Source: Akkermansia muciniphila (lineage in GTDB: Bacteria > Verrucomicrobiota > Verrucomicrobiia > Limisphaerales > SIBE01). Taken from it: a stretch of 36,145 bases of DNA. This document shows, one piece after another, positions 1-8,214 of the stretch. How positions within the stretch are numbered: position 1 is the first letter of the stretch; every line of letters starts with the position of its first letter. Both the position numbers and the translations under genes were made by a program. The notes beneath the pieces are model-generated. The model was not told the origin of the DNA and did not search any database. It saw only the letters and a list, made by a program, of their open reading frames with translations. The stretch is taken from the NCBI GenBank assembly GCA_945861765.1, contig CAMAWP010000027.1:1-36145 (forward strand), in the 5' to 3' direction.

Positions 1-1
1 C

Positions 2-124
2 ACCCCTGTGTTCATTGCCTATGGCATCATGCCGTTGGTGGCGGCGAGTCTGGTGCTGTTCGCGCTGGGGCCATTGCGGCCGTTGCCTGAATTCCAGACA
101 TTAGAGAAGAAAGAATCCTCGTGA
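2..124 (+). CDS. C-terminal end of a membrane transporter, probably MFS (partial)
   Basis: The window opens inside a reading frame that ends with TGA at 122-124 and encodes about 40 residues. It contains one hydrophobic stretch (roughly FIAYGIMPLVAASLVLFALG) followed by a short charged tail ending EKKESS. A final transmembrane helix with a basic/charged cytoplasmic tail is what the end of a major facilitator transporter looks like, but the piece is too short to prove the family. It is on the same strand as the secreted-protein genes downstream, separated from them by about 440 nt, so it is probably a separate transcription unit. Confidence 0.5.
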   Translation, partial: TPVFIAYGIMPLVAASLVLFALGPLRPLPEFQTLEKKESS

Positions 125-561
125 GAGGGCACCGTGGCAGCGAAGGTGCATCTGTCTTTTCGAGCCCACCGTCCAGTCGCGGATCGTGGTAGGAACCTGG
201 TTCGGCCGGGACGGATCCGTGCCTTCTCATTGCGGAACGAAATCTGTCAGGGCTGCGGCGTTTCCTGTAACCTGATGGAAGAGTGTCGAGTCTGTGTAGT
301 TGACCCATGTTATTCAATCACGTCCACGTTCCGATAGGTGCGGCCGATCTACCCTCAATCTTTGGCACCGCTAATCACCACGCGGCAGAACTGAGTTCCG
401 CGCCGGGAAACCCATGCTTGCCGCGTGCCTTCGTGTGCCCTTAAGATTCCGGCATGAACCTACCACCACCGTTTTCCCGTGATCGGCTCGGACGGACGAG
501 AACATCTTGAGCTTTCACTTGCATTGCAGTTAACCATTCACCCCAAATTGTCCGAGATACC
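125..561. other. Intergenic region, no supported gene
   Basis: Short frames in this stretch (for example a 67-codon one at 134-337) lack a recognisable product, a ribosome binding site and convincing codon bias. No tRNA-like fold, repeat or clear terminator was seen. It probably holds the terminator of the transporter and the promoter of the secreted-protein gene at 562. Confidence 0.4.
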
Positions 562-1254
562 ATGAACACACTCAAATCTACCCTAATCATCGCTGTGGCG
601 CTCCTTGCCGTCGTTCAGCTCGAGGCCCAATCCGTCCCCGCCGGATGGAAACAGCGCATCGACCGCAGCACCAGCGCTAGCGATCCAGATGCCGCCGGTG
701 ATGTTAAGATCGTGACGGCCGGCACCGGTTACCATATCGAAACCCCTTCCGCTGGCGTTTTCTGGAATCCCAGTAACACAGCCGCAGGCAACTACACGCT
801 CAAGGGCACGTTCACATTGAACAAGAGAAGCGGTCACGTAAATCATTACGGGCTGGTCTTCGGCGGCAGCAATCTTGAAGGCGCGACTCAGAAGTACACC
901 TATTTCATGGTCGCTCAGGATAATCCCGCTGGAGGACGCAGCCAGCCCCAGCCCCTCGGCGTCTGGCTGTCCAAGACTCGGAACGGTGACACCACTGCGG
1001 CCACCTTTACAGGCCTCACTGGCGCGGGACGCAACGGTGCCGTCCCGCACGCTGCCGTGAAGGTCCCCGACGCGAGCGGCAAGTCGGTGAACACGCTCGA
1101 GGTTCGGGTCCTGGCCGACAAGATTGAATTCGTCGTCAACGGCACGGTGGTCCATTCAGCGCCCAAGGCCGGCCTGACGACTGACGGCATTTGGGGCATC
1201 CGCTCCAACCACCTTCTCGACATCAACGTAACCGATCTGGCGGTGACAAAATAA
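562..1254 (+). CDS. Secreted LamG/DUF1080-like protein
   Basis: The 230-residue product starts with a signal peptide (residues 1-22, MNTLKSTLIIAVALLAVVQL, cleavage probably after LEAQ). The rest is rich in beta-strand-like alternation, with features of concanavalin-type folds: GNYTLKGTFTL, NHYGLVFGG, YTYFMVAQ, NTLEVRVLADKIEFVVNGT and GIWGIRSNH. This is the layout of 3-keto-disaccharide hydrolase/DUF1080 or LamG-like domains common in Verrucomicrobia and Planctomycetes. A role in glycan binding or hydrolysis outside the cytoplasm is inferred from fold only; no catalytic residues can be named. The ATG at 562 gives the signal peptide; no clear Shine-Dalgarno precedes it. The next gene, 46 nt downstream, has a nearly identical leader start (MNTTKSIL), so the two are likely co-transcribed. 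Confidence 0.6.
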   Translation: MNTLKSTLIIAVALLAVVQLEAQSVPAGWKQRIDRSTSASDPDAAGDVKIVTAGTGYHIETPSAGVFWNPSNTAAGNYTLKGTFTLNKRSGHVNHYGLVFGGSNLEGATQKYTYFMVAQDNPAGGRSQPQPLGVWLSKTRNGDTTAATFTGLTGAGRNGAVPHAAVKVPDASGKSVNTLEVRVLADKIEFVVNGTVVHSAPKAGLTTDGIWGIRSNHLLDINVTDLAVTK

Positions 1255-1300
1255 CCAAGCCAAATCCCAACCAAAAAAACTCAGACCATACCCTATCATC

Positions 1301-1870
1301 ATGAACACCACGAAATCCATCCTCACCATCATCGCTGCGACTTTGGTCAGCACCCTGCCGCTTCTGGCCCAGCAAAAGAAGGCGGCGTCCACCGGGGGGA
1401 CCAGCCCGCATGAAACCACCAGCGCCGTCATTGACGGCAACCGCGTCACGATTTCCTACGGACGCCCATTCACCAAGGATCCCAAGACCGGCGAGCCTCG
1501 AAAAATCTGGGGTGGCCTGGTGCCCTGGGAAAAGGCCTGGCGCACCGGTTCCGACGAAGCCACGCTCCTCGTCACGCAGCAGCCGATCGTCATTGGCGGG
1601 ACCACGATCCCGGCCGGCGCTTACACCCTTTACACCGTGCCGTCAGAAAGTGGCGCGTCCAAACTCGCATTCGGCACCAAGGTTGGCGCTTGGGGAGTCC
1701 CCGTGGATGAAAAAAATGATCTGGCCCGAGTGGACATGAAAAAGGAGACGCTCGAAAAGCCGCTGGACCAGTTCGCCATGGCCGTGGCGAAAAACCCTTC
1801 GGGCGGCGGCGTGCTGAAATTGATGTGGGAGAACACCCAGTTCTCGGTGCCGTTCACGGTCAAGAAATAG
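1301..1870 (+). CDS. DUF2911 domain secreted protein
   Basis: A 189-residue exported protein with a signal peptide ending near LLAQQ (about residue 25). The body shows the DUF2911 hallmarks: SPHETTSAVIDGNRVTISYG then GRP (about residues 35-57), GEPRKIWGGLVPW, AWRTGSDEATLL (about 84-95), the core GTTIPAGAYTLYTVP, and the ending VLKLMWENTQFSVPF. Members are about 170-290 residues, are found in Bacteroidetes, Verrucomicrobia and Acidobacteria, and have no established biochemical function. The start ATG at 1301 is the only one that includes the whole signal peptide. It sits 46 nt after the preceding secreted protein and about 40 nt before the next small frame, suggesting a run of exported proteins. 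Confidence 0.85.
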   Translation: MNTTKSILTIIAATLVSTLPLLAQQKKAASTGGTSPHETTSAVIDGNRVTISYGRPFTKDPKTGEPRKIWGGLVPWEKAWRTGSDEATLLVTQQPIVIGGTTIPAGAYTLYTVPSESGASKLAFGTKVGAWGVPVDEKNDLARVDMKKETLEKPLDQFAMAVAKNPSGGGVLKLMWENTQFSVPFTVKK

Positions 1871-1908
1871 TGCGCCGCGATCGACCATCAATCCAAGCGC
1901 GCGAAAAT

Positions 1909-2070
1909 ATGAACCTTAAAGTCATGTGCTCCTTGGTGGGTGGCTCTGGATTGTTTTTTGCGTCCGCAGCATTCGCGCAGGCGCCTCGGGTCGGGTCCGA
2001 GGCGCCCAGTCCCTCCATCGCGCTCAAACAAAGGCTCGTATTAGCCAACATCCCGGGCTCATTCAAGTGA
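1909..2070 (+). CDS. Small exported peptide (53 aa), possible remnant
   Basis: The frame from ATG 1909 to TGA 2068-2070 encodes a clear signal peptide (MNLKVMCSLVGGSGLFFASAAFAQ, cleavage at AFA-Q, written here only as a motif near residues 1-24) and then only about 30 residues ending LVLANIPGSFK. It overlaps the next ATG as TGATG at 2068-2072, which suggests translational coupling to the PIG-L gene. The mature part is too short to name; LKQRLVLANIPGSF faintly recalls the first strand of YncE-like propellers, so this may be the stump of a truncated gene. It could also be a leader peptide or a chance frame. Confidence 0.35.
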   Translation: MNLKVMCSLVGGSGLFFASAAFAQAPRVGSEAPSPSIALKQRLVLANIPGSFK

Positions 2071-4592
2071 TGTGTGCATTCTACAAGATGACGCGGCGCT
2101 TTATCCGCAACGCGCTGATATTGGGGACCGTGTCGGCGTTGGTGGCCAACAACACCCGAGCCAGCGACGCAGTCCCAACGTCGTCCGCCGCGATTGAGCA
2201 GGAGCTCCGCAGCTTCGGCACCGTGGCCACGGTGCTCCATATTGGGGCGCATCCAGATGACGAGAACACGCAGCTCATCACCTACTTCGCCCGCAAACGC
2301 GGTTATCGCACGGCCTATCTTTCGTTGACTCGCGGCGACGGCGGGCAAAACGAAATCGGCCCTGAGTTCGGCGAGAAGCTTGGCGTTGCCCGCACACAGG
2401 AACTCCTCGCAGCGCGCCAACTCGACGGAGGTCGGCAGTTTTTCACGCGTGCTCTTGACTTCGGCTACTCGAAGACGCCCGAGGAAACGCTGCTCTTCTG
2501 GGATCGCGATCAGGTGCTCAGCGACGTGGTGCGCGTCATCCGACGGTTTCGGCCCGATGTGATCGTGAATCGCTTTCCCATCCCTCCGGGCAGTGGCGGG
2601 CACGGGCATCACACCACGTCAGGCATTCTCGGTTTTGAAGCCTTCAAACTGGCTGGCGATCCCAAGGCCTATCCGAGTCAACTCGCGGAAGGCCTCACGC
2701 CGTGGCAACCCAAGCGCGTGCTATGGAATGGCGGTGGCGGCGGGCGCGGCGGCGGCGCGTTCGTCGGGCCAACCGTCCGGGTTGACATCGGCGGCAATGA
2801 TCCGGTGACCGGCGAGGGGCTCGGGGCCATAGCTGCCCGCAGTCGCGGCATGCATATCACCCAAGGCTTTGGCAACTTCGGCGGACGCGGCGGCGGCGGA
2901 CCGAACGAGCAGACGTTCACGGTACTGAGCGGCGACGCCACGGACAAAGACATCATGGACGGGATTGACCCCACTTGGGCGCGCTTTCCCAACGGCGGTG
3001 CTGAAATCCGCCAACTCACGGAAAGGGCAATCGCGGGATTCAATACCAACGAGCCTGGAGCGAGCGTGTTCGCGCTGTTGGATATTCGCACGAAACTCGC
3101 GACACTGAGAAGCGATCCAGTCGTGGATGATAAGCGCCAGCAGCTCGACCGGATCATTCAGGCGTGCCTCGGTCTGTCGGTTGAGACCGTTACTCCAGAG
3201 GCCGAGATCGTGCCGGGCGAACAACTCAAGTTCCGCCATCATGCAGTCGTGCGCTCGAAGATTCCGGTGAAATTGCTCGAAGTCCGCGTGCCAAATCTCG
3301 GTGGAAGCAAACCCGGAATCGAGCTCAAGCCAGATCAGCAAACGTCGGGCGATGTGACGCTCGTCATCCCCAAGAATACTCCGCTGACCCACCCCTATTG
3401 GCTGCGCGAGGAACCGGCGGCAGGCATATTTCGGGTCGCTGACACAAAATTGATCGGCCAGCCGGAGAATCCGCCACCGTTTCCCGTCGAGTACGTTTTC
3501 GAGGTGAACGGCCAGAAGCTCGTCGTCACGGATGAGCCATCGGCTGCGGCCGAAGTCGGCAAGCGGCGGCGGTTGGCAATCATATCACCAGTGTCGCTGC
3601 GCTTCAGCTCCAGCGTGGCGCTCTTTAGGCCGGGAGCGAAGAAAACAATCGAAGTCGAAATCACGGCGGCGCGTGCCACCGCGGCGGGCAATCTCAGCAT
3701 CGAGTCGCCGACAGGCTGGACAATCTCGCCAGCGAGCCAGCCATTCAAGCTCGCGAAGTCCGGAGAAAAGATGCGGCTGGCGTTCGCCGTGACCGCCCCC
3801 GCGCAACCGGCTTCCGGCGGCTTCCTCGCCATCGCCGAGATCGGCGGAGCGCGGTTCAGCAACCAGCGGGTCGAGATTCGCTACGAGCACATTCCCGTGC
3901 AGCTCCTGCAGCCTGCGGCGCGGCTCAAGGTAGCGGCGTTTGATTTCGCCATTCGTGGCAAGTCGGTCGGTTACCTCCCCGGTGCAGGCGACGACACCGC
4001 AGAGAGTCTCGATCAACTGGGCTACACGGTAACCACTCTCTCGGGAGCGGACCTGACTCCAGACAAGCTGCGGGGATTCGATGCCGTGGTGATCGGCGTA
4101 CGCGCGTTCAACGAGCGCGCTGACCTCGCAACAAACGTTGCTGGTCTCTTCGCTTTTGTCGGAAACGGCGGCACGGTCATCTCGCAATACAATCGTCCGA
4201 ACGGACTGAAGGCCTCGCAGCTTGGACCCTATCGCCTTTCCATCGCCGGCAACGCGCCCCAACTGCGCGTGACGGACGAGAATTCGCCCGTGTCCTTTCT
4301 CGCGCCGGAACATGCCGCGTTGACGAGGCCGAATCGCCTTGGTCCGGAGGATTTCACGGGCTGGGTCCAGGAGCGCGGTGCGTATTTCCCGAGTGCATGG
4401 GACGCCGAACACTACACGGCAGTGCTCGCGATGAACGATCCCGGCGAGCAGCCGCTCAAAAGCAGCGTGCTGATTGCGGCTCACGGAAAGGGCTACTACG
4501 TTTACACCGGCGTCGCGTTTTTCCGGCAGTTGCCAGCGGGCGTTCCAGGTGCCTATCGGTTGTTTGCCAATCTGGTTTCCCTTGGGAAATGA
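2070..4592 (+). CDS. Large exported PIG-L/LmbE-family deacetylase
   Basis: About 840 residues from ATG 2070; ATG 2088 (MTRRFIRNALILG) is the main alternative and gives a cleaner signal peptide, whereas the open frame back to 1926 is not credible as coding. The LmbE-like N-acetyl-sugar deacetylase domain has the zinc motif HPDDE at about residues 61-65 and the second metal motif HGHH at about 178-181. The remaining roughly 600 residues hold beta-rich segments and a C-terminal glutamine-amidotransferase-like region (FDAVVIGVRAFNERADL, GNGGTVISQYN). This long architecture is common in Bacteroidetes, Acidobacteria and Verrucomicrobia next to a sodium:solute symporter and bsh genes, as here. The substrate is unknown; removal of an acetyl group from an amino-sugar conjugate in the periplasm is inferred. 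Its stop overlaps the next ATG (ATGA at 4589-4592). Confidence 0.8.
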   Translation: MCAFYKMTRRFIRNALILGTVSALVANNTRASDAVPTSSAAIEQELRSFGTVATVLHIGAHPDDENTQLITYFARKRGYRTAYLSLTRGDGGQNEIGPEFGEKLGVARTQELLAARQLDGGRQFFTRALDFGYSKTPEETLLFWDRDQVLSDVVRVIRRFRPDVIVNRFPIPPGSGGHGHHTTSGILGFEAFKLAGDPKAYPSQLAEGLTPWQPKRVLWNGGGGGRGGGAFVGPTVRVDIGGNDPVTGEGLGAIAARSRGMHITQGFGNFGGRGGGGPNEQTFTVLSGDATDKDIMDGIDPTWARFPNGGAEIRQLTERAIAGFNTNEPGASVFALLDIRTKLATLRSDPVVDDKRQQLDRIIQACLGLSVETVTPEAEIVPGEQLKFRHHAVVRSKIPVKLLEVRVPNLGGSKPGIELKPDQQTSGDVTLVIPKNTPLTHPYWLREEPAAGIFRVADTKLIGQPENPPPFPVEYVFEVNGQKLVVTDEPSAAAEVGKRRRLAIISPVSLRFSSSVALFRPGAKKTIEVEITAARATAAGNLSIESPTGWTISPASQPFKLAKSGEKMRLAFAVTAPAQPASGGFLAIAEIGGARFSNQRVEIRYEHIPVQLLQPAARLKVAAFDFAIRGKSVGYLPGAGDDTAESLDQLGYTVTTLSGADLTPDKLRGFDAVVIGVRAFNERADLATNVAGLFAFVGNGGTVISQYNRPNGLKASQLGPYRLSIAGNAPQLRVTDENSPVSFLAPEHAALTRPNRLGPEDFTGWVQERGAYFPSAWDAEHYTAVLAMNDPGEQPLKSSVLIAAHGKGYYVYTGVAFFRQLPAGVPGAYRLFANLVSLGK

Positions 4593-4738
4593 AGCCTTCC
4601 TCGCTCGATCATCCGACAGCCGATGAGTCGCCAGACGTGCCATGCTTCCGCACCTGGCGCGGGATTTATATTTTCGTGTTCGGCTGCTTCGCGCTCGTGG
4701 TGCTTTTGCTCGCAATCTTCTCGCGGATTTTCGCATGA
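4589..4738 (+). CDS. 49-residue single-pass membrane protein between deacetylase and symporter
   Basis: ATG 4589 overlaps the deacetylase stop by 4 nt and its own TGA (4736-4738) overlaps the symporter ATG at 4735, so the frame is locked between two genes by ATGA junctions. The product has a soluble N-terminus (MKPSSLDHPTADESPDVPCF), then RTWRG and one strongly hydrophobic helix at about residues 27-46 (IYIFVFGCFALVVLLLAIFS), ending RIFA. No family is recognised. The double overlap argues that it is translated with the symporter, perhaps as a small accessory subunit; that role is inference. Confidence 0.6.
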   Translation: MKPSSLDHPTADESPDVPCFRTWRGIYIFVFGCFALVVLLLAIFSRIFA

Positions 4739-6444
4739 ACCTCACGGACTGGGTTGTGTTGCTGGGCACCATGCTCGGCATTGCCGCGTATGGCACATGG
4801 CGAACCCGGCATTCCAGCCATCTCGATACCTACCTCAAGGGCAATGCTTCGACCGGTTGGGGCACGATTGGCCTCTCGGTCATGGCAACGCAAGCCAGCG
4901 CGATCACGTTCCTGTCCATTCCCGGCCAGGGATTCGAGAGCGGAATCGGTTTTGTGCAGAACTATTTCGGGCTGCCGCTCGCGCTCATCATCGTCTGCGC
5001 GGTGTTCCTGCCGATCTACCGGCGTCTCGGTGTCTATACAGCCTACGAGTTTCTCGGCCGACGCTTTGACGCAAAGACGCGGCTGCTCGGTGCGGGGCTA
5101 TTTCTCCTGCAACGCGGCCTGGCCTCGGGGGTGACGATTTACGCCCCGGCGATAATCCTCTCCACCGTGCTCGGCTGGCGGCTGGATCTGACGATCATCC
5201 TCACCGGGTTGCTCGTCATCATCTACACCGTCACCGGTGGCAGCGAAGCGGTGAGCCTCACTCAAAAATGGCAGATGGCGGTTATCTTTGGCGGCATGGC
5301 GACAGCCTTCATCGTTTTGCTCGCGAAGCTGCCAGCGGGGTTGGGCTTCAGCGGCGCTGCTCACGTGGCGGGCGCGATGGGAAAACTCCAGGCGGTTGAT
5401 TTCTCAGTGGACCCGAGCAAGCGTTACACCCTCTGGACCGGTTTGCTGGGTGGCTTGTTCCTATCGTTGTCCTATTTCGGCACTGATCAATCTCAGGTGC
5501 AACGTTACATCGGCGGTGCGTCCTTGCGCGAAGGCCGTCTAGGCCTGATGTTCAACGCACTGCTGAAAATCCCGATGCAATTCTTCATCCTGCTCCTCGG
5601 CGCCCTTGTCTTCGTCTTCTACCAGTTCGAGCGCCCGCCAGTGTTCTTCAACCAGGCCGAGTGGCAGCGGCATGTGCAAGGAGCGGATGCGGGCAAATTC
5701 CGCATCATCGAAGCAGATCACACCGCTGCGCGCGCTGAAGCCCAGATCAAACTCCAGACTTGGCTCAAGGCCCGCGCCAGCGACGATACCACGGCCGAAC
5801 CCGCCGCCCGAACGGCCATGCTCGACTCTCAACGTCGCGTCGAAGCCGTGCGCACCGAGGCCAAATCCGCGCTCACCGCCGCCGATCCCCGAGCCAAGAC
5901 CAAGGACTCCGATTACGTCTTCATCACATTCATCCTGACTCAGCTCCCGCATGGCCTGATTGGCCTGCTCATCGCCGTGATGATCGCCGCCGCCCTCGGT
6001 TCGAAAGCGAGCGAGTTGAACGCGCTCGGCGCAACGACAACGATCGACCTCTGGCGACAATTCCGTCCTCTGGCGGCGCACGATGAGGCCCGAAATGTCC
6101 GCGTCGCGAAATGGTTCACGGCTCTCTGGGGCGCGTTCGCCATCGGGTTTGCGCTCTCCGCCGGGTTCGCCGAAAATCTCATCGAGGCGATCAATATTCT
6201 CGGCTCGATCTTCTACGGCGTGGTCCTGGGGGTTTTTCTCGTCGCGTTCTTTCTGAAACACGTTGGCGGCACGGCGGTGTTCTTCGCGGCCCTTGCGGCG
6301 CAAACATTCGTCATCGTCGGTTACTTCTCTCTCAGCATCGGATATCTCTGGTACAACCTGATCGGCTGTGCCGTGTGCGTCGTGCTCAGCTTGCTGCTGC
6401 AAGCCTTGCTTGGCCCGATGGCAAAGGCGGAAGGCGTTCGATGA
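4735..6444 (+). CDS. Sodium:solute symporter (SSS family)
   Basis: A 569-residue polytopic membrane protein starting MNLTDWVVLLGTMLGIAAYG. SSS features are visible: SVMATQASAITFLSIPGQGF (TM2/3 region, about residues 45-65), the GGSEAVSLTQKWQ loop (about 168-182), SYFGTDQSQVQRYIGG (about 246-261) and a late GSKASELNALGATTTIDLWR (about 422-441). Between about residues 296 and 391 lies a long charged, presumably cytoplasmic insert rich in Ala/Arg/Glu. The family couples Na+ entry to import of sugars, amino acids or other small solutes; the substrate cannot be read from sequence. The upstream open frame to 4642 is rejected because the ATG at 4735 forms a 4-nt overlap with the preceding gene. Its stop overlaps the next ATG at 6441. 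Context suggests import of a product of the exported deacetylase or of a thiol-related compound. Confidence 0.88.
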   Translation: MNLTDWVVLLGTMLGIAAYGTWRTRHSSHLDTYLKGNASTGWGTIGLSVMATQASAITFLSIPGQGFESGIGFVQNYFGLPLALIIVCAVFLPIYRRLGVYTAYEFLGRRFDAKTRLLGAGLFLLQRGLASGVTIYAPAIILSTVLGWRLDLTIILTGLLVIIYTVTGGSEAVSLTQKWQMAVIFGGMATAFIVLLAKLPAGLGFSGAAHVAGAMGKLQAVDFSVDPSKRYTLWTGLLGGLFLSLSYFGTDQSQVQRYIGGASLREGRLGLMFNALLKIPMQFFILLLGALVFVFYQFERPPVFFNQAEWQRHVQGADAGKFRIIEADHTAARAEAQIKLQTWLKARASDDTTAEPAARTAMLDSQRRVEAVRTEAKSALTAADPRAKTKDSDYVFITFILTQLPHGLIGLLIAVMIAAALGSKASELNALGATTTIDLWRQFRPLAAHDEARNVRVAKWFTALWGAFAIGFALSAGFAENLIEAINILGSIFYGVVLGVFLVAFFLKHVGGTAVFFAALAAQTFVIVGYFSLSIGYLWYNLIGCAVCVVLSLLLQALLGPMAKAEGVR

Positions 6445-7217
6445 CCTCCGCGCCGATCATTTGTTTCGGCCAACAGCCTTGCGGATTCTTTCCGCGCCGC
6501 TACCTGTTCGCGAAGATCCAGACCGCCCGACGGCTGCAACGCGAGATCGGCGGCGAGATCGTCTTCTTCTGCCACGACAGCGACCACGATCCGCGCGAGA
6601 CGCGAACGAGCCTGCGGCACCGCAAAACCGATGAAGTGGCGCAGCTCAATTTCGCCGTTCAAAACAAGGTCCAACGCAAGTTTTCACCGCTGTTCTTGAA
6701 ACGGATCACCGCTGACTGGCGAGCTAGGACAGCGCTGCAACTGCCCAATTACGTGGACGGCCGCTTGATTGAAATCTTCAAGAATGCCGCCGCGATCACT
6801 GTGGCTGATTTCTGTCTGGAGATGTATCGCGGCATGGGGCTGTTGGAGGGAATCCGCGTCGCGCGATCCGGCGATACGGCCTTGCGCCGCGCGGCCTGCG
6901 ACATTTCCGAATTTTTCGTGGACGTGCCGCACGAAGGCGAAATCGTTCGCGCCAGATATTGCGAAGGCGCGCTGCAACTGCACGAGGGCGGCGACTCCTT
7001 CGTGACCTTGCCCACGACGGTTTTCACCAGGGAACAGATCACCCCGACACGCGACACACGTCTTCGCTGGATGCAATCAGTGCTGCATTGCACCCACTAC
7101 ATTGCCGGCGCCGGCGAACAAGCCTACCTTCGTCAGGAAGATGCGCCAGAGATCGCCTTTGTCCGCCGCGAAGCAATAGATCGTCACGATGAAGCCTACA
7201 CCGACCTCCCGAACTGA
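6441..7217 (+). CDS. bshC: Compact BshC-like protein (putative bacillithiol cysteine ligase)
   Basis: 258 residues from ATG 6441 (ATGA overlap with the symporter); the open frame continues upstream but inside the symporter gene. The N-terminus reads GQQ at 10-12, then FFPRRYLFAKIQTARRL and HDSDHD at 45-50. This parallels BshC's GQQ...GGP.YT..K..TA.. and SEDHDF. Near the C-terminus, HYIAGAGEQAYL (219-230) parallels BshC's YVGGPGEIAYF. BshC is believed to join cysteine to GlcN-malate, the last step of bacillithiol synthesis. Typical BshC is about 520-540 residues, so this copy would lack the C-terminal coiled-coil region and part of the middle. Position directly before bshB1 and two genes before bshA supports the call. 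What is seen: motifs and context; what is inferred: function. The gene symbol is tentative. It overlaps bshB1 by 29 nt. Confidence 0.6.
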   Translation: MTSAPIICFGQQPCGFFPRRYLFAKIQTARRLQREIGGEIVFFCHDSDHDPRETRTSLRHRKTDEVAQLNFAVQNKVQRKFSPLFLKRITADWRARTALQLPNYVDGRLIEIFKNAAAITVADFCLEMYRGMGLLEGIRVARSGDTALRRAACDISEFFVDVPHEGEIVRARYCEGALQLHEGGDSFVTLPTTVFTREQITPTRDTRLRWMQSVLHCTHYIAGAGEQAYLRQEDAPEIAFVRREAIDRHDEAYTDLPN

Positions 7218-7926
7218 CCCCGCACCACTCCTCGCGTTTGGTGCCCATCCTGATGACATCGAATTCGGATGCGGCGGCGTGGTCGCGCTGGAAACCCGGA
7301 CTGGTCGCGCGGCGCACTTCGTCATTTGCTCGCGCGGCGAGGCGGCGACCAGCGGCACCCCGGAGCAACGCCGATCCGAGGCCGGGAAAGCCGCCACCCT
7401 GTTGGGCGCAACGCTCGAATGGGTGGAGCTCGACGGGGATGCGCATCTCGAAGTCAGAGCCTCTCACGCCATCAAATTGGCGGGCATAATCCGGCGGGTA
7501 CGCCCGGGCATCGTCCTTGCGCCGAGCCTGGTTGAAAACCAACATCCCGACCACGCACGGCTCGGACGGCTTGTGCGGGACGCCTCGCGACTGGCTCGTT
7601 ACGGTGGGATGAAGGAATTACTCGAACAGCCGCCACACAGCATCGCGCAACTGCTTTTCTATGCACTCACGCCCGAATCCGAGCCATCCGACATCACGCC
7701 CGTGCTCATGGACGTTTCGGCACCGGAAGTCGTCGCAGCCTGGACAGCCGCGATGGAGGCGCACACATCGCAGGTCACCGCGCGAAATTACGTTGATCTG
7801 CAACTGACCCGCGCGCGTCTAGCCGGACAGCGTGCAGGCATCGGCCACGCCATCGCATTGTTTCCGAACGATCCACCCGTTCTCAACTCGTTGGCGCAAC
7901 TGGGTCACAGTGCGCGCCGTTTTTAA
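7189..7926 (+). CDS. bshB1: Bacillithiol biosynthesis deacetylase BshB1
   Basis: A 245-residue cytoplasmic PIG-L enzyme (no signal peptide). The zinc/catalytic motif AHPDD lies at residues 19-23 followed by IEFGCGG, and the second metal motif HPDH at 119-122; SRGEAATSGTPEQRRSEAGKAA (about 48-69) is characteristic of BshB1, which normally has GE.GT.GTPE.R..EA. The enzyme removes acetate from GlcNAc-malate to give GlcN-malate. The start ATG 7189 lies within the last codons of the BshC-like gene, indicating coupled translation. A repeat-rich 290-nt spacer follows, so bshA further downstream may be transcribed separately. Confidence 0.88.
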   Translation: MKPTPTSRTDPAPLLAFGAHPDDIEFGCGGVVALETRTGRAAHFVICSRGEAATSGTPEQRRSEAGKAATLLGATLEWVELDGDAHLEVRASHAIKLAGIIRRVRPGIVLAPSLVENQHPDHARLGRLVRDASRLARYGGMKELLEQPPHSIAQLLFYALTPESEPSDITPVLMDVSAPEVVAAWTAAMEAHTSQVTARNYVDLQLTRARLAGQRAGIGHAIALFPNDPPVLNSLAQLGHSARRF

Positions 7927-7941
7927 TAATGACGCAGCACC

Positions 7942-8195
7942 CTTGCGTCCTTGCGTTCCTGACGAACACTGAAACACGAATGGAACCAAAGCCATCAAAC
8001 CGGTCATGGCCTCGGAGTGGGTGGGCGATGGATTGGCAGGGGTGGAAATCTATCTTAACGCAAAGGCGCAAGGACGCAAAGTGGACACAACGGATTTCGG
8101 ACGGGGCCAGAGCACCCGTGCGCCATACAGTAAACGACAGAGAACACAAGCCGACCGTGCCAAAGCCTTTGCGTCCTTGCGTCCTTGCGTTAAAA
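7942..8195. repeat. 'TTAACGCAAnGGACGCAAAG'-type repeats, inverted pair plus partial copy
   Basis: Three copies of one sequence family lie in the bshB1-GxxExxY spacer: a partial copy CTTGCGTCCTTGCGTT at 7942-7957, a forward copy TTAACGCAAAGGCGCAAGG... at 8055-8081 and a reverse-complement copy ending ...CTTGCGTTAAAA at 8167-8195. Another forward copy sits at 8611-8638 at the end of the GxxExxY gene. Such repeats are seen beside GxxExxY genes in many genomes (recollection, not checked). Confidence 0.6.
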
Positions 8196-8214
8196 TAACA
8201 GACACGAACCCATC

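Noticed and set aside
134-337. 67-codon plus-strand frame in the first intergenic region
   Set aside because: No recognisable protein character, start context or neighbour logic.
1926-2069. Upstream extension of the PIG-L frame to 1926
   Set aside because: The translation is Arg/Gly-rich and unlike a signal peptide; ATG 2070 or 2088 gives proper export signals.
3585-4796. 403-codon minus-strand open frame opposite the PIG-L gene
   Set aside because: It lies antisense to a gene with clear catalytic motifs; long antisense frames are expected in GC-rich DNA and its translation matches no family.
5539-6402. 287-codon minus-strand frame opposite the symporter
   Set aside because: It has a charged, low-complexity translation typical of the complement of a membrane protein gene.
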